A stretch of DNA of 38,612 nucleotides from Chytriomyces cf. hyalinus JEL632 (taxonomy: Eukaryota; Chytridiomycota; Chytridiomycetes; Chytridiales; Chytriomycetaceae), in assembly GCA_025435555.1 (NCBI GenBank), contig JAIWWG010000165.1, forward strand, positions 1-38,612, in the 5' to 3' direction. Position 1 is the stretch's first letter. Each line of letters opens with the position of its first letter. A model generated the notes under the pieces. It was given only the letters and a program-made list of their open reading frames with translations. It did no database searches and was not told the DNA's origin. Made by a program: the position numbers and the translations under genes. Of the stretch, positions 1 to 13,137 are shown one piece after another.

Positions 1-988
1 ACACACATGAGCAACAAGGTGATGATAGTTAGTTATTCAATTGCAGCTTTATTTAACATAAAATGAACAGCAACAGCTCCCAACACCACACCAATACAAG
101 CGCAGTCAATCTGCCACGTTTATCTCCACAGAGCATTGAAATGAACCCAAATGACATCAACTGCACAATTGAACTCTCAGCCACCCTTTTCAACTGAGTA
201 AAGGATTGTTCACAGACAGACAATCATTGTTCAGAGAGCTGCACCTGCTCCACTTGTGCAGCCAACAGTGGCTCTTCCTTCTGAAGCAAAAGCGAGGTGG
301 CAAAAATGACCTGAAGGAGCAAGAGTCAGTGAAGGGTTAACAAGGAGCTGCGAAAGATGAGCAAAATTCTGGCCCGTGCACCTTCTGGTTCCAATCTCAC
401 TGAAGGTGCCTGCTTGTTTGTTAGCCAATACCACCCAATCATGGGCTGCTTACAGTACCACTTCTCTGGGGATGTGGACAAGTTTATTCAACACTATACG
501 AACATTGCTACATCCTCCTTCAAGACTGCAAAATGTCAGGGAAAAGACGGCATTCCATGTAAGCAGTTCTGAATGGACTGTTGCTCTGTTGCTCTGTTTT
601 TTTTGTCATGCTTTTTTTTTTTTTTTTTTTTTTTTTGATTGTCTCTTCATCTTCCTTTGTCTGCTCTGCATCTAATAAATCAGTGCCCTTCTTCAACCAT
701 ACACTCATATAACGTTCCTGCATGTTGAATATCAGTCTCAAGTGATGGAGCACTGTTTACTTCAATAAAGGTTAATTCTCCCTGATTCATCTCTTATTCT
801 CTGCTGCAGATAAAAAAGAGTCACGCGCCTCACCATTCCACCAACCTCAATACATATGGGCATGAATTATGACATTGAGTAGGGTAAACGTCTAGTAGAT
901 ACTATAACAAGGAATGAATACACAAATACTCCTATTCTATAAAGGGTGCAGACTTGTTGATGACGATAGCTTATTCCACTGCATGATT
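1..988. other. Intergenic or repeat-derived stretch
   Basis: No gene is supported here. The only reading frame with a protein-like look is on the plus strand at about 330-572. It runs from in-frame codons before an ATG at 357 to a stop at 572, contains a short His/Tyr/Asp-rich segment and has no recognisable domain. A run of 25 T lies at 612-636. The stretch adjoins the decayed transposase, so it may be the downstream part of that element, but I found no terminal inverted repeats. Confidence 0.4.
612..636. repeat. Homopolymer T tract (25 nt)
   Basis: An uninterrupted run of T. Read on the minus strand, the direction of the neighbouring transposase remnant, it is a poly(A) tract. Confidence 0.95.
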
Positions 989-2113
989 TCAACTATTCTT
1001 GCTCTGATCAAGCATAAACATGAAGAACACCTGTACTGCAAACTGTGGGCTGGACTGTTGTGGGGTGAGCAGTACCTGCCACCATTGCTTTAACATCCCA
1101 AATGTATGCCCAACAATCATTCGCATGGAAGAAAATTTGTGATTGAAGAACTTGTAGATGGGCATCGATGAATTCGGGTACGGTATCATTATCCAGTTTT
1201 GCAAGGAGTATCCAGAATCCCCAAGCACACAAAGATGCGAGGGAAAGACTTGTCCCGACAAGAGTTTCCTGTGCATTTTTGACAGTCGGAGGATGTGAGC
1301 ATCATGGATACTTCCAGGAACACTGCCGCAAATCTGAAAAGGTAATTGTATTAGTGGGAGCATAAAAATAAGCGCTGTAAGTTGCTACATATCAGATGCT
1401 GGCTTCGCTATCAACCATGACTTGGAACGCAAGGGATGCATATCCCTTTCGATTAACGTAAGCCTTCCAGGGATCATCAGGCGGCTGGAGGATTGGGACA
1501 TGCACTCCATCAATTGCAAGGCAGAATCCTGGAACCTCCTTCTTCCTGCAAAATAATTCCTCCATCTGCGCCCATGCTACCCTGTCTTGTTTTTCAGGCA
1601 GGCTAATAAAAAGGACATATCAATGCAATGATACAGATGGGTGAACATTCAAGTAACCTTATCAGACGATCCTTGAAGTGCTTCATAATAGCGTCCACCA
1701 CTCACTTAGTATCAATCATAACTGTCGACTCTGCAAGCCCAAACACAGACCCAACCACTATGTACGAAGCACCACTTGCAAGGCGATACAGAGCAATGGC
1801 CACTTGCTTGCTTGGGGGCAGAGGTTGGCTGCGACCTGCTGGCAGCTCATTAGATCAATACTGCTCCATTCATGTTCAAGTCACCTGCTGGATCCTTGGC
1901 AAGATATACGTTCAGCTGACAACAAAGCCAGTTGAAGATCTTGTCACTCTGCTGCAGATCCGTCTCCCAGAAGCAGCCCCCCCGAATGACCTTAGTGCGC
2001 TTCTTACTCAGATTCCCATGCAGTAGCATCAATTGAAGATACAGCCCTTCCCTGTGAAGTCGCTTGCGGCGCAAGAGCAAGTACATAATCCCAACGAAGC
2101 ATGCATTATTCAT
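989..2113 (-). pseudogene. Decayed PIF/Harbinger (HARBI1-like) DDE transposase
   Basis: The minus strand carries a nearly complete HARBI1/DDE_Tnp_4 nuclease in pieces. An N-terminal helical part begins near 2113. A frame change near 1850 leads into a segment containing AIALYRLASGASYIVVG. The first catalytic Asp lies in CLAIDGVHVPI (about 1510). A probable intron ends in a TTTTCAG acceptor near 1340. Then come the GS-hHDA motif and the second Asp in LGDSGY. The expected VER-hFG-LK-RW block reads VGHTFGMLKQWW, so the catalytic Glu is Gly and two conserved Arg are replaced. In-frame TGA codons interrupt the frame near 1710 and 1400. The frameshift, stops and lost catalytic residue make it non-functional. 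The stops sit where the family usually has Arg or another residue reachable from CGA. The element boundaries are unknown. Confidence 0.86.
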
Positions 2114-2667
2114 GAGTTCGCCAATTGTTTATAAAGTGAACCGGTCTTTTTTGCCACCAAAAAAGAGAAAATATGACACGCGCTTTCACTCCTTTATTTT
2201 CCAAAACAAAATTCGTTAAAAAAGTGTTTATAAAGTCGGGAATCATCAGTCATCCACCTTGACCAAGGCATGGACATCTTTATTAGCAATAGAAAAGCTC
2301 CTGAGAAAAGGATCAAGTGGGAAGCTTAAAAGCTTGTAGAGACACATAATATCGCTGAGATGGGGTGGCGCTGTTGCTGGTGATGCTGTCACCACATGAA
2401 ATGATCATGGTCAGGCTATATGTAGAGAGTTCAAGTGCACATATGAAATACGGAGCAGTCGCCGGGAGGGGCATAGAAATATGGCGTGGGTAATGGCTAA
2501 CAATTTGATCACGGAATGAACTTCCGATTTGAAAAACTTCTATCCGTGCGAGGGGTACGCGACAGAAATCAAACTGGCGATCCTCTGATCCCGATGCGGG
2601 GACCACAACTCGTTTCTCGAACGCTGTATGAGTCATCAGCATGTCCTCCTTTTCTTTTTGCTGAAAG
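2114..2667. other. Intergenic, 5' of the methyltransferase gene
   Basis: This joins the transposase remnant to the PCIF1-like gene. A perfect 8-bp inverted repeat (CTTTTTTG/CAAAAAAG, 4-nt spacer) lies at 2146-2165. The words GTTTATAAAGT occur near 2127 and 2225. A minus-strand frame from ATG 2642 to 2313 (109 codons) would be divergent from the methyltransferase, but shows no recognisable motif and is not called. Confidence 0.4.
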
Positions 2668-4330
2668 ATGGCACAAACACTGACGCGCAAGGCCCGCGAA
2701 AACAATTACGCCGTGACGGGCAGTCTGCACGTAGTATCGCCTGTTAGCGCCGCTGATTCAGAGCGGTACAGTGGTCTACTGAGCGTGAGCGATCGAGAGG
2801 CTCTTGATAACGAGCAGCGAGATGTGCGTGTGTGGGACCCAAGCGTGGATACGGCAGCGAGATACGTCAAGTACGCAACAAGCGCATCGAACGAGAAGTC
2901 GGAGAGTGTTTCCGTGCATGCTCGGAGACAGGCGCTTGATAGACGGCTGAGACGGCGGTTCAAGGTGATTCTCGTTACCAAGTTGGAATGGTTTGCATCC
3001 ATCAGTGGTTAACAAGCTCGCAACAACATCAATAGGCATTACTCAGCAACCACGGCTTGGCCCCGCCTATTCAGGCATATGAACGCTGGCTGTTCAACGC
3101 ACGGGCGAGCGCAACTGCGAAACAGCGAAAGGACCCTTTACTTCCATTCAACATTCATGCCGAGCCTGGCCTTGTTGCGGATCTTTTTCGTGCGGATCTT
3201 GCCGACAAGGAGGCAAAAAATGTAGTTCGCATGCTTGGAAAAGAAGCAACCGCATGTGTGCAGGAACTGCTGGATCTGAAGGCGAAAGAGTCTGTTTCCG
3301 ATGGAGAGGATGTGGTCATAACAATGCATCAGTATTCTGTCGATGTCTCTTGTGGAAAATATGCATTCTGCAAGCTGTCTCTTGCTCACTACGAAAAACT
3401 TCAAATGCTGTATGCGCGGTACTCTGGAAAGAAACTCGAAAACGAAGATGGCGATAATTCGCACTTTTCTCGTGCCTTGATGGCCCTTCTTTTGCGATAT
3501 CAGAGCATGTTGGGCCACGGATTCCAAGCAGCCATGTCAAATGTTTCGTTCAATGTTTTGAATCGCGAATTTGGTGTCGATTTTGAATGCTTTGCGTCCC
3601 CGTTAAACTCAAGATGGGGCCGCCACTGCTCTGCTTTTACCGACACGGATGGTGTGTTTGGGTCTCTGGGAGACTTTTTTTCATTTAAACCGCACGAGGG
3701 AAGCTTTGAAGTGAATCCACCATTTGTCCGCCCCATCATGGAAAAAGCTGCAGAGCATGTCGAATACCTTCTCGCGCGTGCGGAAGCTGCGAAAAAAGCA
3801 TTGTCCTTTGTGGTGGTGCTTCCTGCTTGGGAGGAGTGCACCAGCTGGACATTATTGAAAGAATCAAAGTGGTTACAGGCCATGACTGTATTACCGGGTG
3901 GAGATCACGGGTTCATTGGTGAGCTTTCTATTCATTTGTCATTTTTGTTGAAAAAGAATACACACTCAAATCGCGACACATTTTCCAAGACGGGGCGCAG
4001 CATCAGCGTCAAGATCGGTATCGACCATCTCCTTACCCCACCGCCATCTATTTCTTGCAAACAAGCCTTGCAGAGGCCAGGTGGCCCGTCACGGAAAAGA
4101 AAATAGCACTGCTGCGGTACGCCATGATTTTGTCGATGCCCACAAAGGCAGAAGCCGATCGACGGATGCGAGCAGGTCGTGGGTTTGGCGACTTGGACGG
4201 AGGTGGGGGTGTTTATAAGGGTAAGAAAAAGAGTAAGCGCGGGCACGAGGAAGTTGGGCAGGACGGCAAGGAGTTGGACAGGAAGCGGGTGCATGCGGAC
4301 ATGAATGATGATGTGGACGAAGCGTATTAG
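2668..4330 (+). CDS. PCIF1/CAPAM-like cap-specific adenosine N6-methyltransferase
   Basis: Exons 2668-2964, 3075-3918 and 3957-4330 join in frame to about 504 aa. In animals PCIF1 methylates the 2'-O-methyladenosine next to the mRNA cap (m6Am). The match lies in the C-terminal two thirds. A helical region with YERWL is followed by the core RWGRHCSAFTDTDGVFGSLG, then FEVNPPF. Here NPPF (residues 313-316) is the amino-MTase motif IV for the target adenine. Next come a VVVLPAW strand and, after the last intron, HIFQDGAQHQRQ and IYFLQ. The basic tail (GKKKSKRG, KRVHAD) may be nuclear targeting. No WW domain is visible before residue 100, although animal PCIF1 uses one to bind the Pol II CTD. The second intron is only 38 nt, but removing it restores the family-conserved C-terminus. 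The start is the first ATG of the open frame; an unseen upstream exon is possible. Confidence 0.85.
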
Positions 4331-4748
4331 TATTCTACTGGGTAAATAAAGAGACGATGGCATGGAAGGAAATGGAAGGAAATGGAAGAAAGTAAATAGA
4401 CACAAAAAGAAGATAAAAAGTGCCGAATCAACACAAAAAAAGAAACGATGGGAGATTTTTACTCAAAAAGCAAAATGATTGTTTAGCCACGTGACAAACA
4501 ATTTTTGTCATAAATTGTTCATGAGCAAAAAAAAGCAATTTTAATGCGCTCCAGCTTTCTCGTTTGTCTGCCCCGACCAAGAACCCAATTTGGAAGAACC
4601 CAAAAAGCCATCCAACCCAAACCCAAACCCAACCAACAACCAACCCAACACCCGATACGCACACCCACCCCCATCGCTACTGACACCCACGCCCAACCAC
4701 ATCCCCTGTCTGCCAATACACCAACGCCAGTCCCACCTCCAACGTCAT
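4331..4748. promoter_or_regulatory. Intergenic and CAACC-rich 5' leader
   Basis: An AATAAA-like signal near 4345 probably ends the methyltransferase transcript. From about 4590 to 4745 the plus strand is almost G-free and rich in CCCAA and CAACC words up to the ATG at 4749. Such an unstructured C/A-rich leader suggests an efficiently translated 5' UTR. A similar leader precedes the zinc-finger gene at 33469. Confidence 0.45.
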
Positions 4749-5459
4749 ATGGCCAGCTTCATGCTTGATTTGCTCCTGACTGCTGCCGCCGATCCTTCCG
4801 AGTTTACCCACGCTTCTTGCAGCAGTCCAACCGAATCTCTCACCACAACATCCCCTGAACACCACCACTATCTCCACCACACCAGCAGCAGTCCAAGCTC
4901 ATCTTCCACCCCAGCAAGAATGGCGAGTCTGTCACCGTATTGTAATCCAAGAAGCCGCATGGATATTGAGTTTTTATTACTCGAAGAAGAAGGCGAACTT
5001 AAGGACCAAAATGAGGCTGCGTCCAACCCATCTCCCGCCACGACAGTTATTCCCAAGAAAACCAGCCTTGCTATCCAACCTCCCTCCATGGAGCCCACAC
5101 GAGTCCATCTCCCAGACTACCGAGTGATATCTCCGACTCTGTCTGTGCGACCTTTGTCGACAAAACCAGACCGGTCAGCCTTACCGCGCCGATTTCCTTG
5201 CACGGTCCCGGGATGTCCGTCCCGGTTCACCCGCAAGCACCACATGGTGTCGCACCTGGTCACACACACAGGTACCCACATGCACAATCAAATTGTTCTT
5301 CATGAAGGAGAGAGGGAAGTCAAACGCGTACTAAAACTATTTAACCAACATACAGAGGGTAAGCCATTTCTGTGTTCTATTTCGGCCAATTGCAAGGCTT
5401 CGTTTCGGCGACTCCAAGATTTACGGCGTCATGTGAAAACCGTGCGGCATGAACTGTAA
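4749..5459 (+). CDS. Two-finger C2H2 zinc-finger protein
   Basis: Exons 4749-5271 and 5356-5459 give about 208 aa. The first ~150 residues are low-complexity Ser/Thr/Pro/His with an acidic patch (LLLEEEGELKDQ). Two C-terminal C2H2 fingers follow. Finger 1 is FPCTVPGC...H-x3-H. The linker (THTEGKPF, a TGEKPF variant) is rebuilt across the intron. Finger 2 has C-x5-C and ends RLQDLRRHVKTVRH. The 84-nt intron carries a TACTAAAAC branch site. It is a multiple of three without a stop, so unspliced message would stay open. It is probably a sequence-specific transcription factor with an N-terminal regulatory tail. Its second finger closely resembles that of the 33469-33970 gene (LQDLRRHVKT in both), so they are probably paralogues. 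Start chosen at ATG 4749 (MASFMLDLLL); the frame upstream has no ATG. Confidence 0.75.
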   Translation: MASFMLDLLLTAAADPSEFTHASCSSPTESLTTTSPEHHHYLHHTSSSPSSSSTPARMASLSPYCNPRSRMDIEFLLLEEEGELKDQNEAASNPSPATTVIPKKTSLAIQPPSMEPTRVHLPDYRVISPTLSVRPLSTKPDRSALPRRFPCTVPGCPSRFTRKHHMVSHLVTHTGTHMHNQIVLHEGEREVKRVLKLFNQHTEGKPFLCSISANCKASFRRLQDLRRHVKTVRHEL

Positions 5460-6314
5460 AAAAAACACGATTGATTTTTAGAACAACGGAGGCTATTTTT
5501 TCGTGCATGCAACACCCCCCATTGACACCCCACCCATGTTTTCCTCTCTTGTATATTATATGTTTGAACTCTTTTTCACTTTTTCTCTGGTCTGGCGATT
5601 CTATTTCGCCTTTTTCTCCTTGGTCTTGCGTGTTTTCTGTATCATTTTGTTCATGATTGGGAGGCAAACTCCTCGCGCTCTTTAAAATAAATGATGCATG
5701 CGATAAGAGCATTCAACCATATCACACTTCCCATCACATCCTCGTATAAAGAGTCAGCATATACCTTCGCCCTGCACTTGCGCATGTATGTCGCTACACG
5801 TCAATCGGCAACGTTCGTTTCGGGAATTTCTGAGATATCTGTTCTATGGGAACTCGACTTGCTGCAGTTATAATTGCCGTTGTTTCACGCAGTTGGTCCA
5901 AATCTCCAAGTCTTGTTGTGAGGTGGGCATCGCGCAAAGTTTGTTGGCAACTTTATGTCACCTGTTAATGTTGTTTCAATTTCGCATCCGTGCCGGCTTA
6001 GAACCCAGGCTCCTGACTCCCAGGTTATATTCAGAACATAACCGATCCATTAGGGCCTGATCGTTGCTGTCATTGACATTGGGGGCAAGTGATCGATCCA
6101 CTTCCAGATTCCGACTCTCCAAAGTCACGCTGGGCCTTGCTATGGAGCACTTGCCGCAACAGCAACACAAATGGCGCTGCAGGACGAACCTTCTTCGCCA
6201 TTCCAAAGCACCTTCCACGTTGGTTTTAAATTGGTCTAATTGAGGCCGGCCAATCAGAATCGAGCAACAGAAAAAAGACTCGTTGCCAAAAAGAAGCTAA
6301 ATCACCAACTTTGC
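5460..6314. other. Intergenic region 5' of the SERCA gene
   Basis: No gene seen. It holds the 3' flank of the zinc-finger gene and the promoter of the calcium pump. A CCAAT pentamer lies at 6250-6254, about 60 bp before the pump's ATG. The CCCAGG-containing stretch near 6000-6035 resembles a tRNA T-arm but does not fold as one. Confidence 0.5.
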
Positions 6315-9792
<3,478 letters not shown>

Positions 9793-10393
9793 AAAAGGAG
9801 AGTCTTGGCTTGTTTTTCAAACATGTATATGTCTCTTTTGATGTGTGCGGAGGAGTTCCTGATTGGTTCCTTTTCCTTTTCCTTTTTTTTTATTGTGAGC
9901 GCGTTCTTTCTACTTTTGATTTGAGGACGCGAGTTTTGTTGCGCGTTTTTTCGGGCTGTGGGGAAGGACTTGTATTGTCTCTGTGGAAGTGGTTGTCTTT
10001 CATTAAAAGCCGGTTTCTGATTGATCGTGACAACTTTGATTCCCGCATGTACCCATTCACCCATTTGGATTGCTGGTACCATGTCTCCTTTTCCCACTCT
10101 GGTCTCTTCGATATTCTTTTGTGCCAGTTCATGTCGAACGCGATGAAGTTCGTCCCAAGTCATTACAAGATTTTAATAAATATGCCAGAACAAAATTCAA
10201 TAGAAGCAGCGGAAGGGGATGGGATGATGAGGTATCTGTTGTATTATCGTGCGTGCATCCTGCGTCAAGAGGCGGGGAAGGTGGGGAAGGCGTTGCTGCG
10301 AGTGGCAACAGTGGCGACGCGCTCTAGGGTTTTTAGCAAGAAAAAATTTGATTGAGCCAAGCAAAGGCGCCACTTGAGAACCGCGCACATTTT
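9793..10393. other. 3' flank of the SERCA gene
   Basis: No gene recognised. It contains the pump's 3' untranslated region, with T-rich stretches near 9870-9895 and an AATAAA near 10176. Open frames here lack protein-like composition. Confidence 0.5.
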
Positions 10394-10693
10394 TCAACAC
10401 TTGTCAAGCTCGAGCCTCTGAACCAAGCAACGGTACTCCTCCAGCGCCGACTCGTCAAGCAGGCAATGCTCCGCTTGAGTAAGAGCAGCGAGCATCTTTA
10501 TCCGCCGGAGAAACAGTCTTGCGGCAATGATGGCGAACACGGCGGAGACGGCGAAGCTGGCAGCGCACTGGGCTGGCGTGCATGTCATGTCCAGCTGGCA
10601 TTGCTGTGTGTATGCGCAGAGGCCGTGGATCATTCCAAAGACGGCGAACGCTGCAGCCGAGAAGATGCTGAGGATTGTGAGTGCCAGATCCAT
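10394..10693 (-). CDS. Possible small two-TM membrane protein
   Basis: The open frame from ATG 10693 gives 99 aa. A hydrophobic segment (LTILSIFSAAAFAVFGMIHG) is followed by a Cys-bearing loop (CQLDMTCTPAQC). A second hydrophobic helix (AASFAVSAVFAIIAARLFL) and a charged Leu/Glu/Cys tail come next. Alternating hydrophobic helices and four loop/tail Cys suggest a real membrane protein, perhaps the last half of a four-TM protein like the one at 34719. Plausible upstream coding segments (for example one at 11010-10870 with a Leu-rich start) could not be joined by clear splice sites. No family recognised; the start is uncertain. Confidence 0.4.
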   Translation of the reverse strand: MDLALTILSIFSAAAFAVFGMIHGLCAYTQQCQLDMTCTPAQCAASFAVSAVFAIIAARLFLRRIKMLAALTQAEHCLLDESALEEYRCLVQRLELDKC

Positions 10694-11181
10694 TGTTTTT
10701 GTTTTCCTTGCTTTTATTAATTTTTTTGTTTGTTTGGGTTTTGTCAACTTTGCTTGTTATGTGCGATCAACGCGGGCTGTGGATACGGACAGCTTTGACG
10801 ACGCTTGGCCGTGGGATGCGATGCGTTATTACAACTTCCCTCGTGATCCAGTAAGATGTCATAATCTATTTCAACCCCATCGCGTATGTTGGAGCAAACG
10901 GGTCTCGGCATTGCTTGTTATCTCCTGTGGGTCCCTGGTTATCATTTGTGGGAGTCACATTTAGAGGGCCATGAGAGAATAACAGCAGGGTCCTGAGAGC
11001 CAGCATCATCCAGATCGTTCTTTCTGTGGACGGCGTTGTGATCACTGGTGCCAAACAAAGGAAGTTAGTAGAAAGAAGATAAAAGACGCAACTGGTACGA
11101 ACAGATTAATAATATTTTAAACTGGCTGCACGTGACAAACTCGTTGCCTTGTTGAATTCTAAAGGCTTGGAACGTGTCGAT
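10694..11181. other. Divergent intergenic region
   Basis: Lies between the small minus-strand frame and the PLAC8 gene. A CACGTG E-box hexamer occurs near 11129. Short minus-strand frames at 10866-11010 may be unplaced exons of the upstream small gene. Nothing else is supported. Confidence 0.35.
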
Positions 11182-12958
11182 ATGGACGCAAACATTGCCT
11201 TCGCCGACGAGAGTGGCCAGAACACCCTTCAACGCACGCTCCCGCTCCCACTACCGCCTCCTCATCCTCTCCCTCCCCCAAGTCCCCTCAATCCCGCTCG
11301 GTCACTCCCGCAACGAACCCCCGTCTCCCCGAGGCTGAAGTCCAGTTTGCAGTTCCACCATTCGGTTATGCTCGTAGATTCGGAAGATTCAGATGCAGAT
11401 GACCATGCTGACAAAGCCTTGCATATTGAGACCCTTGCCCCAGTCGTCCAACCCACAACCAAACATGAATTAACGGACCAACACCAAGATGTCGATCCCG
11501 TGCAACTAATGCTCGGAACGATCTCTGCCCGCGCTCCGTCTCCTGATGGTTCAGACGCCAGTAGCATCCCCCCATCTAAAGCGTACTTCCGAGCCTCCCA
11601 CCGACTCTCCGCGAGTTTACCGTTTGCAAACCACGAAGCAAGCTCGCGACCGACCTCCTTCTATGGCGTGATACCCAACAAACGCAACTCGGTTGCGTCG
11701 TTTCAGGAATCAAACTATTCGTCCCCCGCACATTCACCGCGCTTCGCTCGCCGCAGTTTCGCAACACCGGCGAATCTTCACACTGTCTCGAGTGCCTCTG
11801 GTCTCCACGTCCCGCACCGTCAACCTTCACTGTCTGTGATGCAAGCTATTCATCAAAAAGTATCCACATCGTCGATGCATATTGGGGAGGCGGTCATTTC
11901 AATACGAGATGGGGTTGGAGAGAGATTTGGGGCGGGATACTCGAACGATTGGACGTTTGGCATCTTTGATAAATGGTGGTCCGTCGAGGAGCGGGAAGTC
12001 CGGTTCATGGAACGCGGTGAGTGATGAAAAAGTTGGCTCTCCCCACTTTGTCTTTCTCTTCATCTAACGCTTTTTACTTTTACTGCTCAAGCTACGACAC
12101 AGCAACCTGCTAAGCAGCCAGAAATGGCGATCCCACAATCTGCGAGTCAACTGTTCGGGGGTGCAGGCAGCACCACCCTGAGCTACAGCCAACACCATAA
12201 TTCCAATCAAAACAAAACATCAACATCATACCCCAGCCATGATTCTATCCCCCATAGTCCAGACTCTTCCGGATCGGGAACTGGAAGTCCTAAGATACAT
12301 CCGCGGGGCCCTAGGCTCCCCCAGTCGGAATCGCACTCAAGTCGAGGAAGCGGAAGCAGCAAGGATAGTAACCCTGTTCAAGCAGCAATCAAGATGCAGC
12401 CTGTTGAGAGCCCAGTGATTACAGTGCCAACAGACAAGATTGTCAACGATAACGCGAAGAAATCTGCGCAGCCGTCGTGCATGCCGTTCTTGAAGGCGCT
12501 GTGCTGTCCATGTCTTATGTTTGGTGAAAACAGGGAATTATTTGTGCGAAATGGAGGTTTCATTGAGCAAGACACAGTTTCCATGTGTTGTGGCGATAGC
12601 ATTCACTCGAGCGAGTTTTCGCGTATAATGAAGGTAGCGATTCTTTATTTCAATCTTTTTGTTTCCTCTTGGATTTTGTGAGTACTAATGGATATGCGTA
12701 CAGTCCGCTCTGTGCTTCACCAGTGCAATGCCTCTATGCCTGTGCTGTATCCCACACCGGGTGTTGCGTAAGTCGATCAAGCAGCGATATGCGCTGCACA
12801 CGCATGGTGAGGAGGAAACGCAAGGCCAATGCGGGGAGTGTATGATCTCCGTGTACTGCTTACCATGCGCGTTGTTGCAAGAGCGTCGAGAGATTGTTCA
12901 CTGGGAGGGTGTTGTCGATGATGCCAGGAAAAGGCGAAGCATGGCAGCGTTCATTTAG
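11182..12958 (+). CDS. PLAC8-domain cysteine-rich protein with long disordered N-terminus
   Basis: Exons 11182-12016, 12092-12633 and 12704-12958 give about 543 aa. The last ~110 residues form a PLAC8 (Cys-rich, cornifelin/FCR) domain. It opens with LKALCCPCLMFGENREL, continues through CLCCIPHRVLRKSIKQRY and ends with CMISVYCLPCALLQERREI. The first ~400 residues are Ser/Pro-rich and probably disordered (a proline tract near residues 25-50, many SP/TP sites), with a DSEDSDADDHAD acidic patch and a more ordered WTFGIFDKWWSVEEREV segment. Fungal and plant PLAC8 proteins are membrane-associated and tied to metal (Cd/Zn) tolerance or cell size; a metal-related role here is inference. The last intron has a GTACTAATG branch site. 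An AATAAA lies near 12984. The start is the first ATG in frame. Confidence 0.8.
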
Positions 12959-13137
12959 GGAGATTTGTACTTGTGGTGGAGGTGAATAAATCGGCATGTC
13001 AAGAGTATCAGTAGTCTCGAAAAGCGCAGTGAAATTATCTTCTTGAGAGTAATGGGGATCTGACCCATTCTTCACAGCGACCGTTTCTTGCAGCAACTGG
13101 TTTGCCAGAAAAAAAAAAAATCATCCAAAAACAAGCC

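Noticed and set aside
1628-2026. Plus-strand open frame of 132 codons
   Set aside because: It is the complement of the transposase relic, which shows family motifs on the minus strand.
2313-2642. 109-codon minus-strand frame divergent from the methyltransferase
   Set aside because: Composition is not clearly non-coding, but there is no motif, homology or splice structure to support it.
5981-6070. Possible tRNA-like T arm (minus strand, GGGTTCTAAGCC)
   Set aside because: No matching T stem, anticodon stem or acceptor can be formed.
9810-10355. 181-codon plus-strand frame after the SERCA stop
   Set aside because: It starts in the T-rich 3' untranslated region and has low-complexity Phe/Leu composition.
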